DNA of 64,000 nt from Neglectibacter timonensis (GCF_900048895.1 NZ_LT160640.1:496001-560000); one strand, 5' to 3'; shown: positions 1-10,847, counted from the first letter of the stretch. Made by a program: numbers and translations. The notes: generated by a model from the sequence alone, not told the origin.

Positions 1-428
<428 letters not shown>

Positions 429-443
429 GGAGGAGACGGTTAT

Positions 444-3400
444 ATGGAATTTAACACGTTTGAATCAATAAAGATTGGCTTGGCTTCTCCCGATCAGATC
501 CGTGAATGGTCACACGGCGAAGTGAAAAAGCCGGAAACCATCAATTACCGCACGCTGAAGCCGGAACGCGACGGTCTGTTCTGCGAACGCATTTTTGGGC
601 CGACAAAGGACTGGGAATGCCATTGCGGAAAATATAAGCGGATTCGGTATAAGGGGAAGATCTGCGACCGCTGCGGCGTTGAAGTGACCCGCAGTAAAGT
701 CCGTCGGGAGCGGATGGGACACATCGAGCTGGCGGCTCCTGTATCTCATATCTGGTATTTTAAAGGGATTCCCTCCAGGATGGGATTGATTCTTGATATT
801 TCTCCCAGAGTACTGGAAAAGGTGCTCTATTTTGCTCTGTATATCGTAACCGATCCCGGCAGTGTCCGAGAGCTTTCTAAGATGCAGACACTGACAGAAA
901 AAGAATACCGCGATATGCGGGAAAAATATGAGGATGACTTTGAGGCCAGTATGGGCGCAGAAGCCATCAAGAAGCTGCTGCAGGAGATCGATGTCGACAA
1001 GACCTCTTCGGAGCTGAAGGAAGAACTTGAAACCGCTTCCGGACAAAAGCGTGTTCGTATTCTGAAGCGTTTGGAGGTAGTGGAGGCTTTCCGGCTGTCC
1101 GGAAACCGTCCTGAATGGATGGTTCTGGATGCAGTTCCGGTCATTCCTCCTGACATTCGTCCCATGGTGCAGCTGGACGGCGGCCGCTTTGCCACCAGCG
1201 ATTTAAATGACCTCTATCGTCGCGTCATCAACCGAAACAACCGCTTGAAAAGGCTTTTGGAGCTGGGTGCGCCTGACATCATCGTTCGAAACGAAAAACG
1301 CATGCTGCAGGAGGCTGTAGACGCTCTGATCGACAATGGGCGCCGCGGTAGGCCTGTCACCGGCCCGAACAACCGTCCTTTGAAGTCTTTGTCTGATATG
1401 CTTAAGGGAAAGCAGGGACGTTTCCGGCAGAACCTTCTGGGCAAGCGTGTGGACTATTCCGGCCGTTCCGTTATCGTGGTTGGGCCGGAGCTGAAAATGT
1501 ATCAGTGCGGATTGCCCAAGGAAATGGCGCTGGAACTTTTCAAGCCTTTTGTGATGAAGCGTTTGGTGGAAACCGGTGCGGTGGGCAATATCAAGGCTGC
1601 CAGAAAATCAGTGGAGCGTGCTAAGCCCGAAGTTTGGGATGCTCTGGAAGTGGTGATCAAAAACCATCCCGTTCTTTTGAATCGTGCGCCTACGCTCCAT
1701 CGTCTGGGAATTCAAGCCTTCGAGCCCGTGCTGGTGGAAGGCCGTGCGTTGAAGCTGCATCCTTTGGTATGTACTGCTTATAACGCCGACTTTGACGGCG
1801 ATCAGATGGCGGTTCATGTGCCTCTGTCGGCTGAAGCACAGGCTGAAGCACGGTTTCTCATGCTGGCCGCCAATAACCTGTTGAAGCCCTCCGATGGACG
1901 GCCTGTAGCTGTTCCCACGCAGGATATGGTGCTGGGGTCTTATTATTTGACTCTGGATAAAGAAGGAGAGCTGGGCGAAGGGAAAATATTCCGGAACATG
2001 GAAGAGGCTATGATGGCCTATGATTCCAAAGTGATCAGCCTTCATGCCAAGATCCGTGTTCGCAGAACGGTGGAATTTGATGGAAAGCCTGTGACTGGGT
2101 TGGTGGAAACCACCATGGGTCGTATGATTTTCAACCGGCCTATTCCGCAGGATTTGGGATATGTGGATCGTTCTACACCCGAGGGCGCTCTCCAGTTTGA
2201 AGTGGATTTCCTGGTAGGGAAGAAGCAGCTGGGGAAGATTATAGAAAACTGCATCAAAGTACACGGCACCGAGCGTACTGCCGAGGTACTGGATGAGATT
2301 AAGGCCCAGGGCTATAAGTATTCTACGATCAGCGGTATTACCGTAGCTGTATGCGATGCTACGATACCTTCGGAGAAGAAAGAACTTTTGGCTTCTGCAG
2401 AGAAAGAGATCGATGCGATCAGCAATGATTTTGCAGACGGCTTCCTGTCTGATTCGGAACGTTATAATGCGGTTCTGAGAACTTGGGAGAAATGCACAAA
2501 TGATGTGACCGAAGCGCTGCAAAAAGGTCTCGACCGGTATAATCCCATTTATATGATGGCGGATTCCGGCGCCCGAGGCACGATGAGCCAGATCCGTCAG
2601 CTTGCCGGTATGCGCGGACTGATTGCCAACACTTCCGGTAAAACCATTGAAATTCCCATCAAGGCCAACTACCGCGAAGGCCTGAATATTTTGGAATACT
2701 TTATTTCTTCCCGAGGCGCCCGTAAGGGTTTGGCTGATACGGCTCTGCGGACCGCCGACTCCGGTTATTTGACCCGCCGACTGGTAGACGTTTCTCAGGA
2801 TGTTATCATCCGTGAGGATGACTGCGGCGCGACAGAGGGACTGGAAGTATTTGAAATCACGGCTGGTCCTGAATCCATTGAGCCGTTGAGAGAACGCCTG
2901 ATCGGCCGCTATCTGGTGGATGACTTCTGTGATGAAGCTGGAAATGTGTTGGTCTCCAAGGATAAGCTCATGGGCGATGCGGATGCAGACATTATCATCA
3001 GCAGGGGAGTGGAGCGCATTCAAATCCGTTCTATCCTCAATTGCCGTGCGAAAAATGGCGTCTGCAAGAAGTGTTACGGCGCTTCTCTGGCAAACGGAAA
3101 GCCTGTTACAGTGGGCGAGGCGGTTGGCATCATAGCAGCACAGTCTATCGGTGAACCCGGCACACAGCTTACTATGAGAACCTTCCACACCGGCGGTGTT
3201 GCCAGTGCAGAAGATATTACGCAGGGTCTTCCCCGTATTGATGAGCTGTTTGAAGGCCGCAAGCCCAAGCATGTGGCTATCATCAATGAGATCGATGGAA
3301 AGGTCACCTTTGAGGAGATCAAAAAGAACCGCCATGTTGTTGTCACCAATGATGAGACCGGCGATTCCCGTTCCTATCTGATTCCCTTCGGTTCCCGTCT

Positions 3401-4058
3401 CACGGTAAAGGAAGGCGATTATATCAAGCGCGGCAAGCGCATTACGGAAGGATCGGTCAACCCTCACGACGTACTGGCCATCAGCGGCACACAGGAGGTT
3501 CAGGATTATCTGATCCAGGAAGTGCAGCGCGTTTACCGTATGCAGGGTGTTGATATCAACGACAAGCATATTGAGATCATTGTGCGCCAGATGCTTCGTA
3601 AGGTGAGAATTGACGATGCAGGGGATACGACGCTTCTGGTCAGTTCCCTTGCTGATAAAAACGAGGTGTTTTCCGCCAATGAGGAGATCCGCAGAAGGAT
3701 TGCGAACGGTGAGTCCGAACTGAGGGAGGCAACCTTTACTCCTATCCTTCTGGGTATTACCAAGGCGTCTCTGGCTACGGATTCCTTCCTGTCTGCCGCC
3801 TCTTTCCAGGAAACCACACGCGTGCTTACCGATGCTGCGATTAAAGGTAAGGTGGACACTCTGATTGGTTTGAAGGAAAATGTTATTATCGGCAAGCTGG
3901 TTCCTGCCGGAACGGGGATGAAGTGCTACAGCGATGTCGAAATTGCACCTGCGAATCAGGAAAAGTTTACTGACTCACCCTATTTGGAAGAGGTGCAGGC
4001 AGATTACCCCATGGCTTCTGGCGCGGAAGATTTCAACGTAGAAGAAATTGACTCCTAA
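444..4058 (+). CDS. rpoC: RNA polymerase beta-prime subunit
   Basis: The 1204-residue catalytic subunit of RNA polymerase. The N-terminal zinc-binding domain has Cys59, Cys61, Cys74 and Cys77. The active-site loop NADFDGDQ at 447-454 carries the three Mg-binding aspartates Asp449, Asp451 and Asp453. The second zinc site is formed by Cys794, Cys867, Cys874 and Cys877. Length is normal for Firmicutes, without the large insertions of Gram-negative enzymes. AAGGAGGAG lies about 7 bases before the ATG. Unlike many Bacillota, no L7Ae-like gene lies between rpoC and rpsL; a new promoter does instead. Confidence 0.98.
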   Translation: MEFNTFESIKIGLASPDQIREWSHGEVKKPETINYRTLKPERDGLFCERIFGPTKDWECHCGKYKRIRYKGKICDRCGVEVTRSKVRRERMGHIELAAPVSHIWYFKGIPSRMGLILDISPRVLEKVLYFALYIVTDPGSVRELSKMQTLTEKEYRDMREKYEDDFEASMGAEAIKKLLQEIDVDKTSSELKEELETASGQKRVRILKRLEVVEAFRLSGNRPEWMVLDAVPVIPPDIRPMVQLDGGRFATSDLNDLYRRVINRNNRLKRLLELGAPDIIVRNEKRMLQEAVDALIDNGRRGRPVTGPNNRPLKSLSDMLKGKQGRFRQNLLGKRVDYSGRSVIVVGPELKMYQCGLPKEMALELFKPFVMKRLVETGAVGNIKAARKSVERAKPEVWDALEVVIKNHPVLLNRAPTLHRLGIQAFEPVLVEGRALKLHPLVCTAYNADFDGDQMAVHVPLSAEAQAEARFLMLAANNLLKPSDGRPVAVPTQDMVLGSYYLTLDKEGELGEGKIFRNMEEAMMAYDSKVISLHAKIRVRRTVEFDGKPVTGLVETTMGRMIFNRPIPQDLGYVDRSTPEGALQFEVDFLVGKKQLGKIIENCIKVHGTERTAEVLDEIKAQGYKYSTISGITVAVCDATIPSEKKELLASAEKEIDAISNDFADGFLSDSERYNAVLRTWEKCTNDVTEALQKGLDRYNPIYMMADSGARGTMSQIRQLAGMRGLIANTSGKTIEIPIKANYREGLNILEYFISSRGARKGLADTALRTADSGYLTRRLVDVSQDVIIREDDCGATEGLEVFEITAGPESIEPLRERLIGRYLVDDFCDEAGNVLVSKDKLMGDADADIIISRGVERIQIRSILNCRAKNGVCKKCYGASLANGKPVTVGEAVGIIAAQSIGEPGTQLTMRTFHTGGVASAEDITQGLPRIDELFEGRKPKHVAIINEIDGKVTFEEIKKNRHVVVTNDETGDSRSYLIPFGSRLTVKEGDYIKRGKRITEGSVNPHDVLAISGTQEVQDYLIQEVQRVYRMQGVDINDKHIEIIVRQMLRKVRIDDAGDTTLLVSSLADKNEVFSANEEIRRRIANGESELREATFTPILLGITKASLATDSFLSAASFQETTRVLTDAAIKGKVDTLIGLKENVIIGKLVPAGTGMKCYSDVEIAPANQEKFTDSPYLEEVQADYPMASGAEDFNVEEIDS

Positions 4059-4081
4059 AGGTTCCAAAGCCAGGAAAACGC

Positions 4082-4111
4082 TTGACAAAAGTAAAAACCT
4101 GGTGTTATAAT
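4082..4111 (+). promoter_or_regulatory. sigma-A promoter of the rpsL-rpsG-fusA operon
   Basis: TTGACA at 4082-4087 and TATAAT at 4106-4111 are separated by 18 bases, both exact consensus hexamers. The promoter begins 24 bases after the rpoC stop, so the str genes can be transcribed independently of rpoBC. Predicted transcription start is near 4118, giving a leader of about 150 bases. Confidence 0.85.
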
Positions 4112-4120
4112 ACAGAACTG

Positions 4121-4180
4121 AGCGGCTTTCCAGTAAATTTTGCCGCTTCCCAGTATTTTCGTGGGAAGCGGCACTTTTAC
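4121..4180 (+). promoter_or_regulatory. rpsL leader hairpin, possible attenuator
   Basis: Bases 4141-4152 and 4162-4173 form a perfect 12-bp stem with a 9-base loop, followed by a short T run (4175-4178). It lies inside the rpsL leader, just after the promoter. The upstream segment AGCGGC (4121-4126) is complementary to the 5' arm (GCCGCT, 4142-4147), so a competing pairing that would open the hairpin is possible. The T run is short, so termination efficiency is uncertain. It could instead be a ribosomal-protein binding site. Confidence 0.5.
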
Positions 4181-4269
4181 GATTTGAGGAAAGCGGTATG
4201 AAATGGTGTCTGGACGGGCATTCTAAGTGCTGTGTCTGAACATATAAATTTTTTATAAGGAGGTGCACT

Positions 4270-4698
4270 ATGCCAACCTTTAATCAGCTGATTCACAATG
4301 GACGTGCCGTTGCGGAAAAGAAGAGCAAGGCCCCTGCGCTGCTCAAGGGATGGAATTCCAAGAAGAGAACTGCAATTGATCAGGATTCCCCCCAGAAGCG
4401 TGGTGTCTGCACGACGGTAAAGACCACAACTCCGAAGAAGCCGAACTCTGCTCTGAGAAAAATTGCGAGAGTCAGGCTTTCCAACGGAATTGAGGTTACC
4501 GCTTATATTCCGGGCGTCGGCCATAACCTGCAGGAGCACAGTGTCGTCATGATCCGCGGCGGCCGTGTACGCGACCTTCCTGGCGTGCGTTATCACATTA
4601 TCCGTGGTACGTTGGATGCTCAGGGCGTTGCAAAGCGTATGCAGGCTAGGTCCAAGTACGGCGCGAAGAGACCTAAGGCGGGCGCAAAGAAGGCGTAA
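4270..4698 (+). CDS. rpsL: 30S ribosomal protein S12
   Basis: S12, the decoding-centre protein of the small subunit; 142 residues. The conserved core is visible: [20 protein letters not shown], then [12 protein letters not shown] and [24 protein letters not shown] precedes the ATG. The first lysine of the PKKP motif (residue 56, equivalent to E. coli K43) is wild type. The residue equivalent to E. coli K88 is arginine (R101, codon CGC at 4570-4572), a change that causes streptomycin resistance in E. coli and Mycobacterium. It is the first gene of the str operon. Confidence 0.98.
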   Translation: MPTFNQLIHNGRAVAEKKSKAPALLKGWNSKKRTAIDQDSPQKRGVCTTVKTTTPKKPNSALRKIARVRLSNGIEVTAYIPGVGHNLQEHSVVMIRGGRVRDLPGVRYHIIRGTLDAQGVAKRMQARSKYGAKRPKAGAKKA

Positions 4699-4884
4699 GA
4701 GCTTTGACCGCAAGGTTTCCAAACACATTCGTAAGGCAGAATTCGTATGGCTTACCGCGCCGATAGGCGTGGATTTGGCATTTTATATAGATTCCGTATC
4801 GGGGTCGGGTAATTTGCCTTTCTGGCCAGCGGGAGTTTGTACTTTCGAGTACCGATGATATCATTTTATGAAGGAGGGAAGATT
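4699..4884 (+). promoter_or_regulatory. long structured rpsL-rpsG spacer
   Basis: The 186-base gap between S12 and S7 contains no plausible gene. It has potential RNA structure: CCGATA (4761-4766 region) can pair with TATCGG near 4797-4802, and GTACT-TTCG-AGTAC (4839-4852) is a 5-bp stem closed by a TTCG tetraloop just upstream of the rpsG ribosome binding site. In E. coli the equivalent spacer is the S7 autoregulatory target. Whether the same holds here is inference. Confidence 0.35.
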
Positions 4885-5355
4885 ATGCCAAGAAGAGGCA
4901 ATGTGGCAAAACGTGATGTTTTGCCTGATCCTATGTATCATTCCAAGCTTGTCACCCGTTTAATCAATAATATCATGTATGACGGTAAGAAGGGTGTTGC
5001 CCAGAAAATCGTATATGGTGCATTTGATATCGTAGCGGAGAAGACGGGCAAAGAGCCGCTCGAAGTTTTCGAGCAGGCGATGGAAAATGTGATGCCCAGT
5101 CTGGAGGTAAAGGCCCGCCGTGTCGGCGGTTCCACCTATCAGGTTCCTATGGAAGTACGTCCTGAGAGACGTCAGACTTTGGGACTGCGCTGGCTCACGA
5201 ATTATTCCAGGCTCCGTTCGGAAAAAACCATGAGAGAGAGACTGGCCGGAGAAATCCTCGACGCGGTTAACGGCGCAGGCGGCGCAGCTAAGAAGCGTGA
5301 CGATACACACAAGATGGCAGAGGCCAACAGGGCGTTTGCTCATTACAGATGGTAA
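4885..5355 (+). CDS. rpsG: 30S ribosomal protein S7
   Basis: S7, the primary assembly protein of the 30S head; 156 residues, the normal bacterial length. The start at 4885 is set by AAGGAGGGAAGATT before the ATG and by the family N-terminus [15 protein letters not shown]; an upstream in-frame ATG would add 16 unconserved residues. The conserved stretches [27 protein letters not shown] and RLAGEILDA are present. It lies between rpsL and fusA, 18 bases before the latter. Confidence 0.98.
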   Translation: MPRRGNVAKRDVLPDPMYHSKLVTRLINNIMYDGKKGVAQKIVYGAFDIVAEKTGKEPLEVFEQAMENVMPSLEVKARRVGGSTYQVPMEVRPERRQTLGLRWLTNYSRLRSEKTMRERLAGEILDAVNGAGGAAKKRDDTHKMAEANRAFAHYRW

Positions 5356-5373
5356 TGTATTAAGGAGGAAATT

Positions 5374-7470
5374 ATGGCCAGGCAGGTACCACTCGAATTA
5401 ACCAGAAACATCGGCATCATGGCTCACATCGATGCCGGTAAAACTACCACCACAGAGCGTATCCTGTTTTACACAGGCGTCAATTATAAAATTGGCGAGA
5501 CCCACGAGGGCGCTGCTACCATGGACTGGATGGCCCAGGAGCAGGAGCGCGGCATTACGATTACGTCCGCTGCTACCACCTGTTTTTGGCCGGACCGCAA
5601 CGGCAACCAGAACCGCATCAACATTATCGACACTCCCGGCCACGTGGACTTCACCGTGGAAGTGGAGCGCTCTCTCCGCGTTTTGGACGGTTCTGTAACC
5701 GTTTTCTGCGCGAAGGGCGGTGTTGAGCCCCAGTCTGAAACCGTGTGGCGCCAGGCGGAGGAATATAAGGTCCCCCGTATGGCTTACGTCAATAAGATGG
5801 ACATCATGGGCGCCGATTTCTATCGTGTCGTACAGATGATGAAAGACCGTCTCAAATGCAATGCAGTGCCGATTCAGCTTCCTATCGGTAGCGAAGATAC
5901 CTTCAAGGGAATCATCGACCTGGTGGAGATGAAAGCCTATGTCTATTATGACGACTTGGGCAAAGATATCCGCTGCGAGGAGATCCCTGAAGATATGCAG
6001 GAGCTTGCAGAAAAATATCACGAAGAACTCGTGGAGCATGTTGCCGAGCAGGATGACGTGATTATGGACAAGTATCTCTCTGGGGAAGAGATCGAAGTGA
6101 ACGACATTAAGGACTGCATTCGTAAATCTACGATTGGCAATCATATGGTGCCTGTTACCTGCGGTACTTCCTACAAGAATAAGGGTGTACAGAAGCTGCT
6201 GGATGCAATTGTGGATTATATGCCCGCCCCGACGGATGTCCCTGCAATTAAGGGAGTGAATCCCGATACAGAAGAGGAAGAAGTACGTCATTCTTCTGAT
6301 GACGAGCCTTTCTCTGCCTTGGCGTTTAAAATTGCTACCGACCCCTTTGTCGGCAAGCTGTGCTTCTTCCGTGTGTATTCTGGCTCCATTGAGGCAGGTT
6401 CTACAGTATACAACTCTGTGAAGGACAATAACGAGCGCATGGGCCGTATTGTACAGATGCACGCAAATGACCGTAAAGATATTGATCGTGTGTACGCTGG
6501 CGATATCGCTGCTGCAGTGGGTCTGAAAAATACCACAACGGGCGATACCCTTTGCGATGAGAAGCATCCCATCATCCTGGAGTCTATGGAGTTCCCGGAT
6601 CCCGTTATCCGTGTGGCGATTGAGCCGAAAACCAAGGCCGGCCAGGAGAAAATGGGAGTTGCCTTGGCAAAGCTTGCTGAAGAGGATCCGACCTTCAAGG
6701 CTTATACGGATGAAGAGACGGGCCAGACCATCATTGCAGGTATGGGTGAGCTGCACTTGGAGATTATTGTAGACCGTCTGCTCCGTGAGTTTAAGGTGGA
6801 AGCCAATGTTGGCAAACCTCAGGTTGCTTACAAAGAGACGATCCGCAAGGGCGCCGATGTGGATACCAAATATGCGCGTCAGTCCGGCGGTAAAGGCCAA
6901 TATGGTCATGTTAAAATCCGCATTTCTCCGAATCCGGGTCAAGGCTACGAGTTTGTCAATGCCGTTGTCGGCGGTGCAATTCCGAAGGAATATATTCCTG
7001 CTGTAGATCAGGGCATTCAAGGCGCTATGCTGGCGGGTGTGTTGGCTGGCTACAATGTTGTAGACGTGAAAGTAGAGCTTTATGACGGTTCTTATCATGA
7101 AGTTGACTCCTCTGAAATGGCGTTTAAGATCGCCGGTTCTATGGCTTTCAAAGAGGCAATGCGGAAAGCCGATCCCGTTCTGATGGAGCCCATTATGAAG
7201 GTCACGGTTATCACGCCTGAAGAGTATATGGGCGATGTAATCGGTGATTTGAACTCCCGCCGTGGTATGATTCACGGTATGGATGCTCTTCCGGGTGCTC
7301 AGCAGGTCAACTCAGAAGTTCCGCTTTCTGAAATGTTCGGCTATGCTACTGATATGCGTTCTAAGACACAGGGCCGCGGCCAGTATACCATGGAACCTGC
7401 GCATTACGCAGAGGTTCCGAAGAACATTTCCGAGAAGATTATTTCCGAGCGTGGCAAAAAGTCGGATTAA
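5374..7470 (+). CDS. fusA: Elongation factor G
   Basis: Translational GTPase catalysing ribosomal translocation; 698 residues, full length. G1 (AHIDAGKTT, near residues 17-25), G2 ([11 protein letters not shown]), G3 (DTPGHVDFT) and G4 (NKMD) are all intact. Domains II-V follow, with the domain IV segment [10 protein letters not shown] and the C-terminal [13 protein letters not shown] motif. AAGGAGGAAATT precedes the ATG, 18 bases after rpsG. Canonical FusA rather than the FusA2/Tet paralogues, judging from operon position and motif conservation. Confidence 0.98.
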   Translation: MARQVPLELTRNIGIMAHIDAGKTTTTERILFYTGVNYKIGETHEGAATMDWMAQEQERGITITSAATTCFWPDRNGNQNRINIIDTPGHVDFTVEVERSLRVLDGSVTVFCAKGGVEPQSETVWRQAEEYKVPRMAYVNKMDIMGADFYRVVQMMKDRLKCNAVPIQLPIGSEDTFKGIIDLVEMKAYVYYDDLGKDIRCEEIPEDMQELAEKYHEELVEHVAEQDDVIMDKYLSGEEIEVNDIKDCIRKSTIGNHMVPVTCGTSYKNKGVQKLLDAIVDYMPAPTDVPAIKGVNPDTEEEEVRHSSDDEPFSALAFKIATDPFVGKLCFFRVYSGSIEAGSTVYNSVKDNNERMGRIVQMHANDRKDIDRVYAGDIAAAVGLKNTTTGDTLCDEKHPIILESMEFPDPVIRVAIEPKTKAGQEKMGVALAKLAEEDPTFKAYTDEETGQTIIAGMGELHLEIIVDRLLREFKVEANVGKPQVAYKETIRKGADVDTKYARQSGGKGQYGHVKIRISPNPGQGYEFVNAVVGGAIPKEYIPAVDQGIQGAMLAGVLAGYNVVDVKVELYDGSYHEVDSSEMAFKIAGSMAFKEAMRKADPVLMEPIMKVTVITPEEYMGDVIGDLNSRRGMIHGMDALPGAQQVNSEVPLSEMFGYATDMRSKTQGRGQYTMEPAHYAEVPKNISEKIISERGKKSD

Positions 7471-7483
7471 CCTGATTTAGCAC

Positions 7484-7512
7484 TTGATTTTTCATAGCTT
7501 TGTTGTTAAAAT
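7484..7512 (+). promoter_or_regulatory. candidate tuf promoter
   Basis: TTGATT (7484-7489) and TAAAAT (7507-7512) are spaced by 17 bases in the fusA-tuf gap. This would allow extra tuf transcription independent of the upstream operon, as is usual for this very abundant protein. No terminator separates fusA from tuf, so read-through probably contributes as well. Confidence 0.55.
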
Positions 7513-7566
7513 GAAGCGTATGAGGCTGGATAATTATTTTCATTGAATAAAAAGGAGGCAATTCCA

Positions 7567-8769
7567 ATGGCAAAGGAAAAATTTGAAAGAAGCAAACCGC
7601 ATGTCAATATTGGCACCATCGGACACGTTGACCATGGTAAGACCACGCTGACTGCGGCTATCACGAAGGTCCTGGCAATGAAGGGCGACGCGGACTTCAT
7701 GGATTATGCCAATATCGACAAGGCTCCCGAAGAGAGAGAGCGCGGCATTACCATTAACACCGCTCACGTAGAATATCAGACTGATTCTCGTCACTATGCG
7801 CACGTTGACTGCCCCGGTCATGCTGACTATGTAAAGAACATGATTACTGGTGCTGCTCAGATGGACGGCGCAATTCTGGTTGTTTCCGCAGCTGACGGCC
7901 CCATGCCTCAGACTCGTGAGCACATTCTGCTGGCCCGTCAGGTTGGCGTGCCCTATATCGTAGTTTTCATGAACAAGTGCGATCAGGTAGATGACGAAGA
8001 GCTGCTCGATCTCGTCGAGATGGAAATTCGCGATCTGCTGAATGAGTACGAGTTCCCCGGCGACGATACTCCTATCATCCGCGGTTCTGCTCTGCAGGCT
8101 CTGGAGTGCGATTCCAAGGATCCTAACGATCCTATCTATGCGCCTATCCTTGAGCTCATGAGCGCAGTTGACGAGTATATCCCCACTCCTGAGCGCAAAG
8201 CTGACCTCCCCTTCTTGATGCCTGTCGAGGACGTGTTCACCATCACTGGCCGCGGCACTGTTGCTACTGGCCGTGTAGAGCGTGGACAGGTTAAGATGTC
8301 TGAGGAAATTGAGATTGTCGGTCTGGCCGAGGAGACCAGAAAGTCTGTTGTTACCGGTATCGAAATGTTCCGGAAGCTTCTTGATTACGCTGAGGCTGGC
8401 GACAATATCGGTGTGTTGCTTCGCGGCATTCAGAGAACCGACATTGAGCGCGGACAGGTTCTGGCAAAGCCCGGAACCATTCATCCTCACACCAAGTTCA
8501 AGGGTCAGGTTTATGTTCTGACTAAGGATGAAGGCGGCCGTCATACTCCGTTCTTCAACAACTATCGTCCTCAGTTCTATTTCAGAACGACAGACGTGAC
8601 TGGCGTTATCTCTCTGCCCGAGGGCACTGAGATGTGCATGCCTGGCGATAACGTTGATATGGATGTGGAACTGATCACTCCTATCGCCATCGAGGAAGGC
8701 CTCCGTTTTGCTATTCGTGAAGGCGGCCGTACTGTTGGCTCCGGCGTTGTTACCGCTATCAATACCTGA
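7567..8769 (+). CDS. tuf: Elongation factor Tu
   Basis: GTPase that delivers aminoacyl-tRNA to the ribosome; 400 residues, normal length. G1 [10 protein letters not shown]2 [13 protein letters not shown]3 DCPGHADY and G4 NKCD are intact, and domains 2 and 3 follow. The start is placed at 7567 ([14 protein letters not shown]) because AAAGGAGG lies at 7551-7558; an in-frame TTG at 7543 would put the binding site inside the gene. Codon use is strongly biased, as expected for high expression. A strong terminator follows. Confidence 0.98.
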   Translation: MAKEKFERSKPHVNIGTIGHVDHGKTTLTAAITKVLAMKGDADFMDYANIDKAPEERERGITINTAHVEYQTDSRHYAHVDCPGHADYVKNMITGAAQMDGAILVVSAADGPMPQTREHILLARQVGVPYIVVFMNKCDQVDDEELLDLVEMEIRDLLNEYEFPGDDTPIIRGSALQALECDSKDPNDPIYAPILELMSAVDEYIPTPERKADLPFLMPVEDVFTITGRGTVATGRVERGQVKMSEEIEIVGLAEETRKSVVTGIEMFRKLLDYAEAGDNIGVLLRGIQRTDIERGQVLAKPGTIHPHTKFKGQVYVLTKDEGGRHTPFFNNYRPQFYFRTTDVTGVISLPEGTEMCMPGDNVDMDVELITPIAIEEGLRFAIREGGRTVGSGVVTAINT

Positions 8770-8783
8770 TTATAGCTTTGTTG

Positions 8784-8820
8784 ACTATCCTGCGCATTTG
8801 CGCAGGATAGTTTTTTTCTT
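8784..8820 (+). terminator. rho-independent terminator after tuf
   Basis: ACTATCCTGCGCA (8784-8796) pairs perfectly with TGCGCAGGATAGT (8799-8811), followed by a run of T. It ends the str operon. Confidence 0.9.
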
Positions 8821-8852
8821 TTTAACCTGTCAATGAGAGGAGGCTGAATTCG

Positions 8853-9452
8853 ATGGACTTGTTTCTTGCGAGACACGGAGAAACGGTATCCAATGCTGTA
8901 GGCCGGGCTTTGGGAGGCGGGGGAGATTCTCCCTTGACAGCCAACGGAGTCCGCCAGGCGGAGGAGATGGGAAAATTGCTTGCCGGGATAACATTTGACG
9001 CGGTCTACAGCAGTCCCCTAGGCCGAGCGGTAGATACGGTGAGAATTGCGTTCCAAGGGAACGTTCAGCCAATCCAGGACGAGCGCCTGCTGGAAATCGG
9101 GCTGGGGGATATGGAGGGGCTGACCTGGAAAGAAATCGTTCGGCAGTATCCGCAGTCCAGCACGTTTATGGCGGACCCTGCGGCCTATGTCCCGCCGCCC
9201 AACGGGGAACCTTTACAGGAAATGATTGCCAGGATTGATGATTTCTTGTGTGACCTGGCTGAGAAAGACTACCGCCGTGTGTTGATACAGACACATGGCT
9301 ATGTGCTGCGCGTCTTTTACGCCTGTATGACAGACCATACCGTGGCCGCCATCGGCAGGTCGCCCGGTTACGGAAATTGCGAGGTTGTATCATATCGCGT
9401 CAAAAAGCAGCTATATGTCCGGAGCTCAGGTCTTTCCGAAAAGCAGGAGTGA
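8853..9452 (+). CDS. Histidine phosphatase family protein (phosphoglycerate mutase-like)
   Basis: A 199-residue member of the histidine phosphatase superfamily. The catalytic RHGET motif starts at residue 7 with phospho-acceptor His8; the second active-site histidine is in the TH.Y segment near residue 149. Such proteins dephosphorylate small phosphorylated metabolites such as sugar phosphates or the alpha-ribazole/CobC type of substrate; the substrate cannot be read from sequence. GAGGAGG precedes the ATG at 8853. It follows the tuf terminator and appears monocistronic. A true phosphoglycerate mutase is unlikely because the protein is short. Confidence 0.85.
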   Translation: MDLFLARHGETVSNAVGRALGGGGDSPLTANGVRQAEEMGKLLAGITFDAVYSSPLGRAVDTVRIAFQGNVQPIQDERLLEIGLGDMEGLTWKEIVRQYPQSSTFMADPAAYVPPPNGEPLQEMIARIDDFLCDLAEKDYRRVLIQTHGYVLRVFYACMTDHTVAAIGRSPGYGNCEVVSYRVKKQLYVRSSGLSEKQE

Positions 9453-9492
9453 TTCTATTGTGGTTCCCACAACCTAAAACAGAGAGAGGAGT

Positions 9493-9681
9493 ATGGGAAT
9501 GTTTAATGCAAAGCCGTTTTGGGAGGAGACTTACCCACAGTTTGTTCGATGTGGGCGAGCTGCCCGAAAAATATGCGGGCTGGGAAATCGTGGCGCACGA
9601 AGAGGGGACATTCCGGGACACTATCCTGGGAATATCCATCATGAGCACGCCTTTGAACGCATTGTGGCCAGAAAACCTTGA
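9493..9681 (+). pseudogene. Decayed SAM-dependent methyltransferase remnant
   Basis: Three pieces of one small class I methyltransferase are visible in two reading frames. The N-terminus (MGMFNAKPFWEETY, frame of base 9493) is followed, one frame over, by a C-terminal-half segment (HSLFDVGELPEKYAGWEIVAH, then EEGTF). Frame 1 then resumes with a typical end (HHEHAFERIVARKP) before TGA at 9679-9681. The start has a good GAGAGGAG site. The glycine-rich SAM-binding core is missing between the first two pieces, so a large internal deletion plus at least two frameshifts are inferred. Family assignment rests on the FWEE and GWE..H.EEGTF patterns. Confidence 0.6.
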
Positions 9682-9699
9682 GTATTCCATGGCATAAAA

Positions 9700-9742
9700 G
9701 AAGCCGCCGTACCCGGCATTGCTCGGGTATGGCGGCTTTTTT
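9700..9742. terminator. bidirectional terminator between the methyltransferase remnant and purC
   Basis: AAGCCGCCGTACCCG pairs with CGGGTATGGCGGCTT (one G-U pair) around a 6-base loop, with A-rich and T-rich flanks on both sides. It serves the plus-strand genes and the convergent purC. Confidence 0.85.
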
Positions 9743-9756
9743 GTATCTTGATAGGC

Positions 9757-10434
9757 TTACTTCAAAAGCAAGGCGGTAAGATCCATGGGCTCCAGAGTCT
9801 TTCCGTCTTTGTAGGCGCGCATGTTGCCGCTGGCGATCTCATCGATCAAGATGACCTCCTGGCCGTTGAAACCGAACTCAAATTTGATATCGTAGAATTC
9901 CGCACCGGCTTTTTCCACCTCTGCCGCTACAATCGCGGTGATCTCCTTGGTGGCCTTCACGATGGCATCGAACTGCTCGCCGGTCATGATGCCCAAAACT
10001 TCCAGGCCTTCCTTGGTGATCAGCGGGTCGCCCCGGTCATCGTCCTTGATGGTCATTTCCACGTAAGCGGGAAGCTTGGCTCCATCTTCGATATAAGCGC
10101 CGTAACGGCGGATAAAACTGCCCACAGCACGATACCGGCAGATTACTTCCAGGCCTTTACCGAACGGTTTTGCAGGAAGGACTTCCATGGTGGCGTTATC
10201 GATATCGGCGCTGACGTAATGGGTTTTGATGCCCGCCGCGTTGAGCATTTCAAAAAACTTGACACTGACACGGAGGTTTTCACGGCCGATTCCCTCAATA
10301 TGTGCGCCGACAGTATTGGCGCCAGGATCGAATACGCCGTTTTCACCGGTCATATCGTCCTTGAATTGGAGCATATAGTTGCCGTTTTCCAGTTCGTAAA
10401 CATCTTTCGTTTTACCTGTGTAAATTTTTTTCAT
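9757..10434 (-). CDS. purC: Phosphoribosylaminoimidazole-succinocarboxamide synthase (SAICAR synthetase)
   Basis: 225 residues. Catalyses the ATP-dependent joining of CAIR and aspartate in purine synthesis. The N-terminal [11 protein letters not shown] loop, the [11 protein letters not shown] substrate-binding segment near residues 94-105 and the KFEFG and LIDEI motifs near 181-195 are intact. AGAAGGATT lies upstream of the ATG. It stands alone, not in a pur operon, and is divergent from metK. No purine riboswitch or PurR-like box was seen in the 130-base upstream region. Confidence 0.95.
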   Translation of the reverse strand: MKKIYTGKTKDVYELENGNYMLQFKDDMTGENGVFDPGANTVGAHIEGIGRENLRVSVKFFEMLNAAGIKTHYVSADIDNATMEVLPAKPFGKGLEVICRYRAVGSFIRRYGAYIEDGAKLPAYVEMTIKDDDRGDPLITKEGLEVLGIMTGEQFDAIVKATKEITAIVAAEVEKAGAEFYDIKFEFGFNGQEVILIDEIASGNMRAYKDGKTLEPMDLTALLLK

Positions 10435-10567
10435 GTGTTACCCAATCCTTCTTTCTTGGAAAATGAGTTCCAATTTGCTTTTTTATTATATCATTTTCTG
10501 TTCCATACAGCAATCCATTCCGTCGAAAAAGATTAGATTTTCAGGATTTGATGGGAAATTTAGCCCA

Positions 10568-10596
10568 TTGACAAAGCAGGAGGGCAATGCTACAAT
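10568..10596 (+). promoter_or_regulatory. metK promoter upstream of the S-box
   Basis: TTGACA (10568-10573) and TACAAT (10591-10596) are spaced by exactly 17 bases. The predicted start (about 10603) falls just before the riboswitch aptamer. Confidence 0.85.
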
Positions 10597-10618
10597 AAGA
10601 AGCAGAAAACAGAATAAA

Positions 10619-10742
10619 TCCTTATCAAGAGTGGCGGAGGGACAGGCCCTGTGATGCCCGGCAACCTGTGGCGTAAGCTGCAAGGTGCTAATTCCTGCGG
10701 TGAAGCCCCCTTTTTTGTGGGGTACCGAAAGATGAGGCTGGA
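10619..10742 (+). promoter_or_regulatory. SAM-I (S-box) riboswitch aptamer
   Basis: The S-box core is clear: CTTATCAAGAGTGGCGGAGG, then GACAGGCCCTGTGATGCCCG and GCAACC, GGTGCTAATTCC, and the closing GATGAGG. It binds S-adenosylmethionine and controls the downstream terminator. It sits between a consensus promoter and metK, so high SAM shuts off SAM synthesis. Confidence 0.96.
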
Positions 10743-10744
10743 TA

Positions 10745-10779
10745 AAAGGACCCTCGTTTTTCGAGAGGCCCTTTCTTTA
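10745..10779 (+). terminator. SAM-riboswitch expression-platform terminator
   Basis: AAAGGACCCTCG and CGAGAGGCCCTTT form an imperfect stem (one bulge, one mismatch) followed by TTTCTTTAT, immediately after the aptamer. This is the SAM-dependent off switch for metK. Confidence 0.8.
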
Positions 10780-10847
10780 TGGGATTTATCTGGAAGAAAA
10801 CTGATGTGGCAAATTGCCGCAGTTTGAGAGAAAGGAAGTATGTGTTT

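Noticed and set aside
1608-3569. 653-codon open frame on the minus strand inside rpoC
   Set aside because: A shadow of the strongly biased rpoC codons; no ribosome binding site, no recognised motif. Similar long minus-strand frames in fusA (5398-7275) and adhE (48425-50785) are rejected for the same reason.
9748-10536. 262-codon plus-strand open frame opposite purC
   Set aside because: Antisense to a clear purC gene, with no motif and no binding site.
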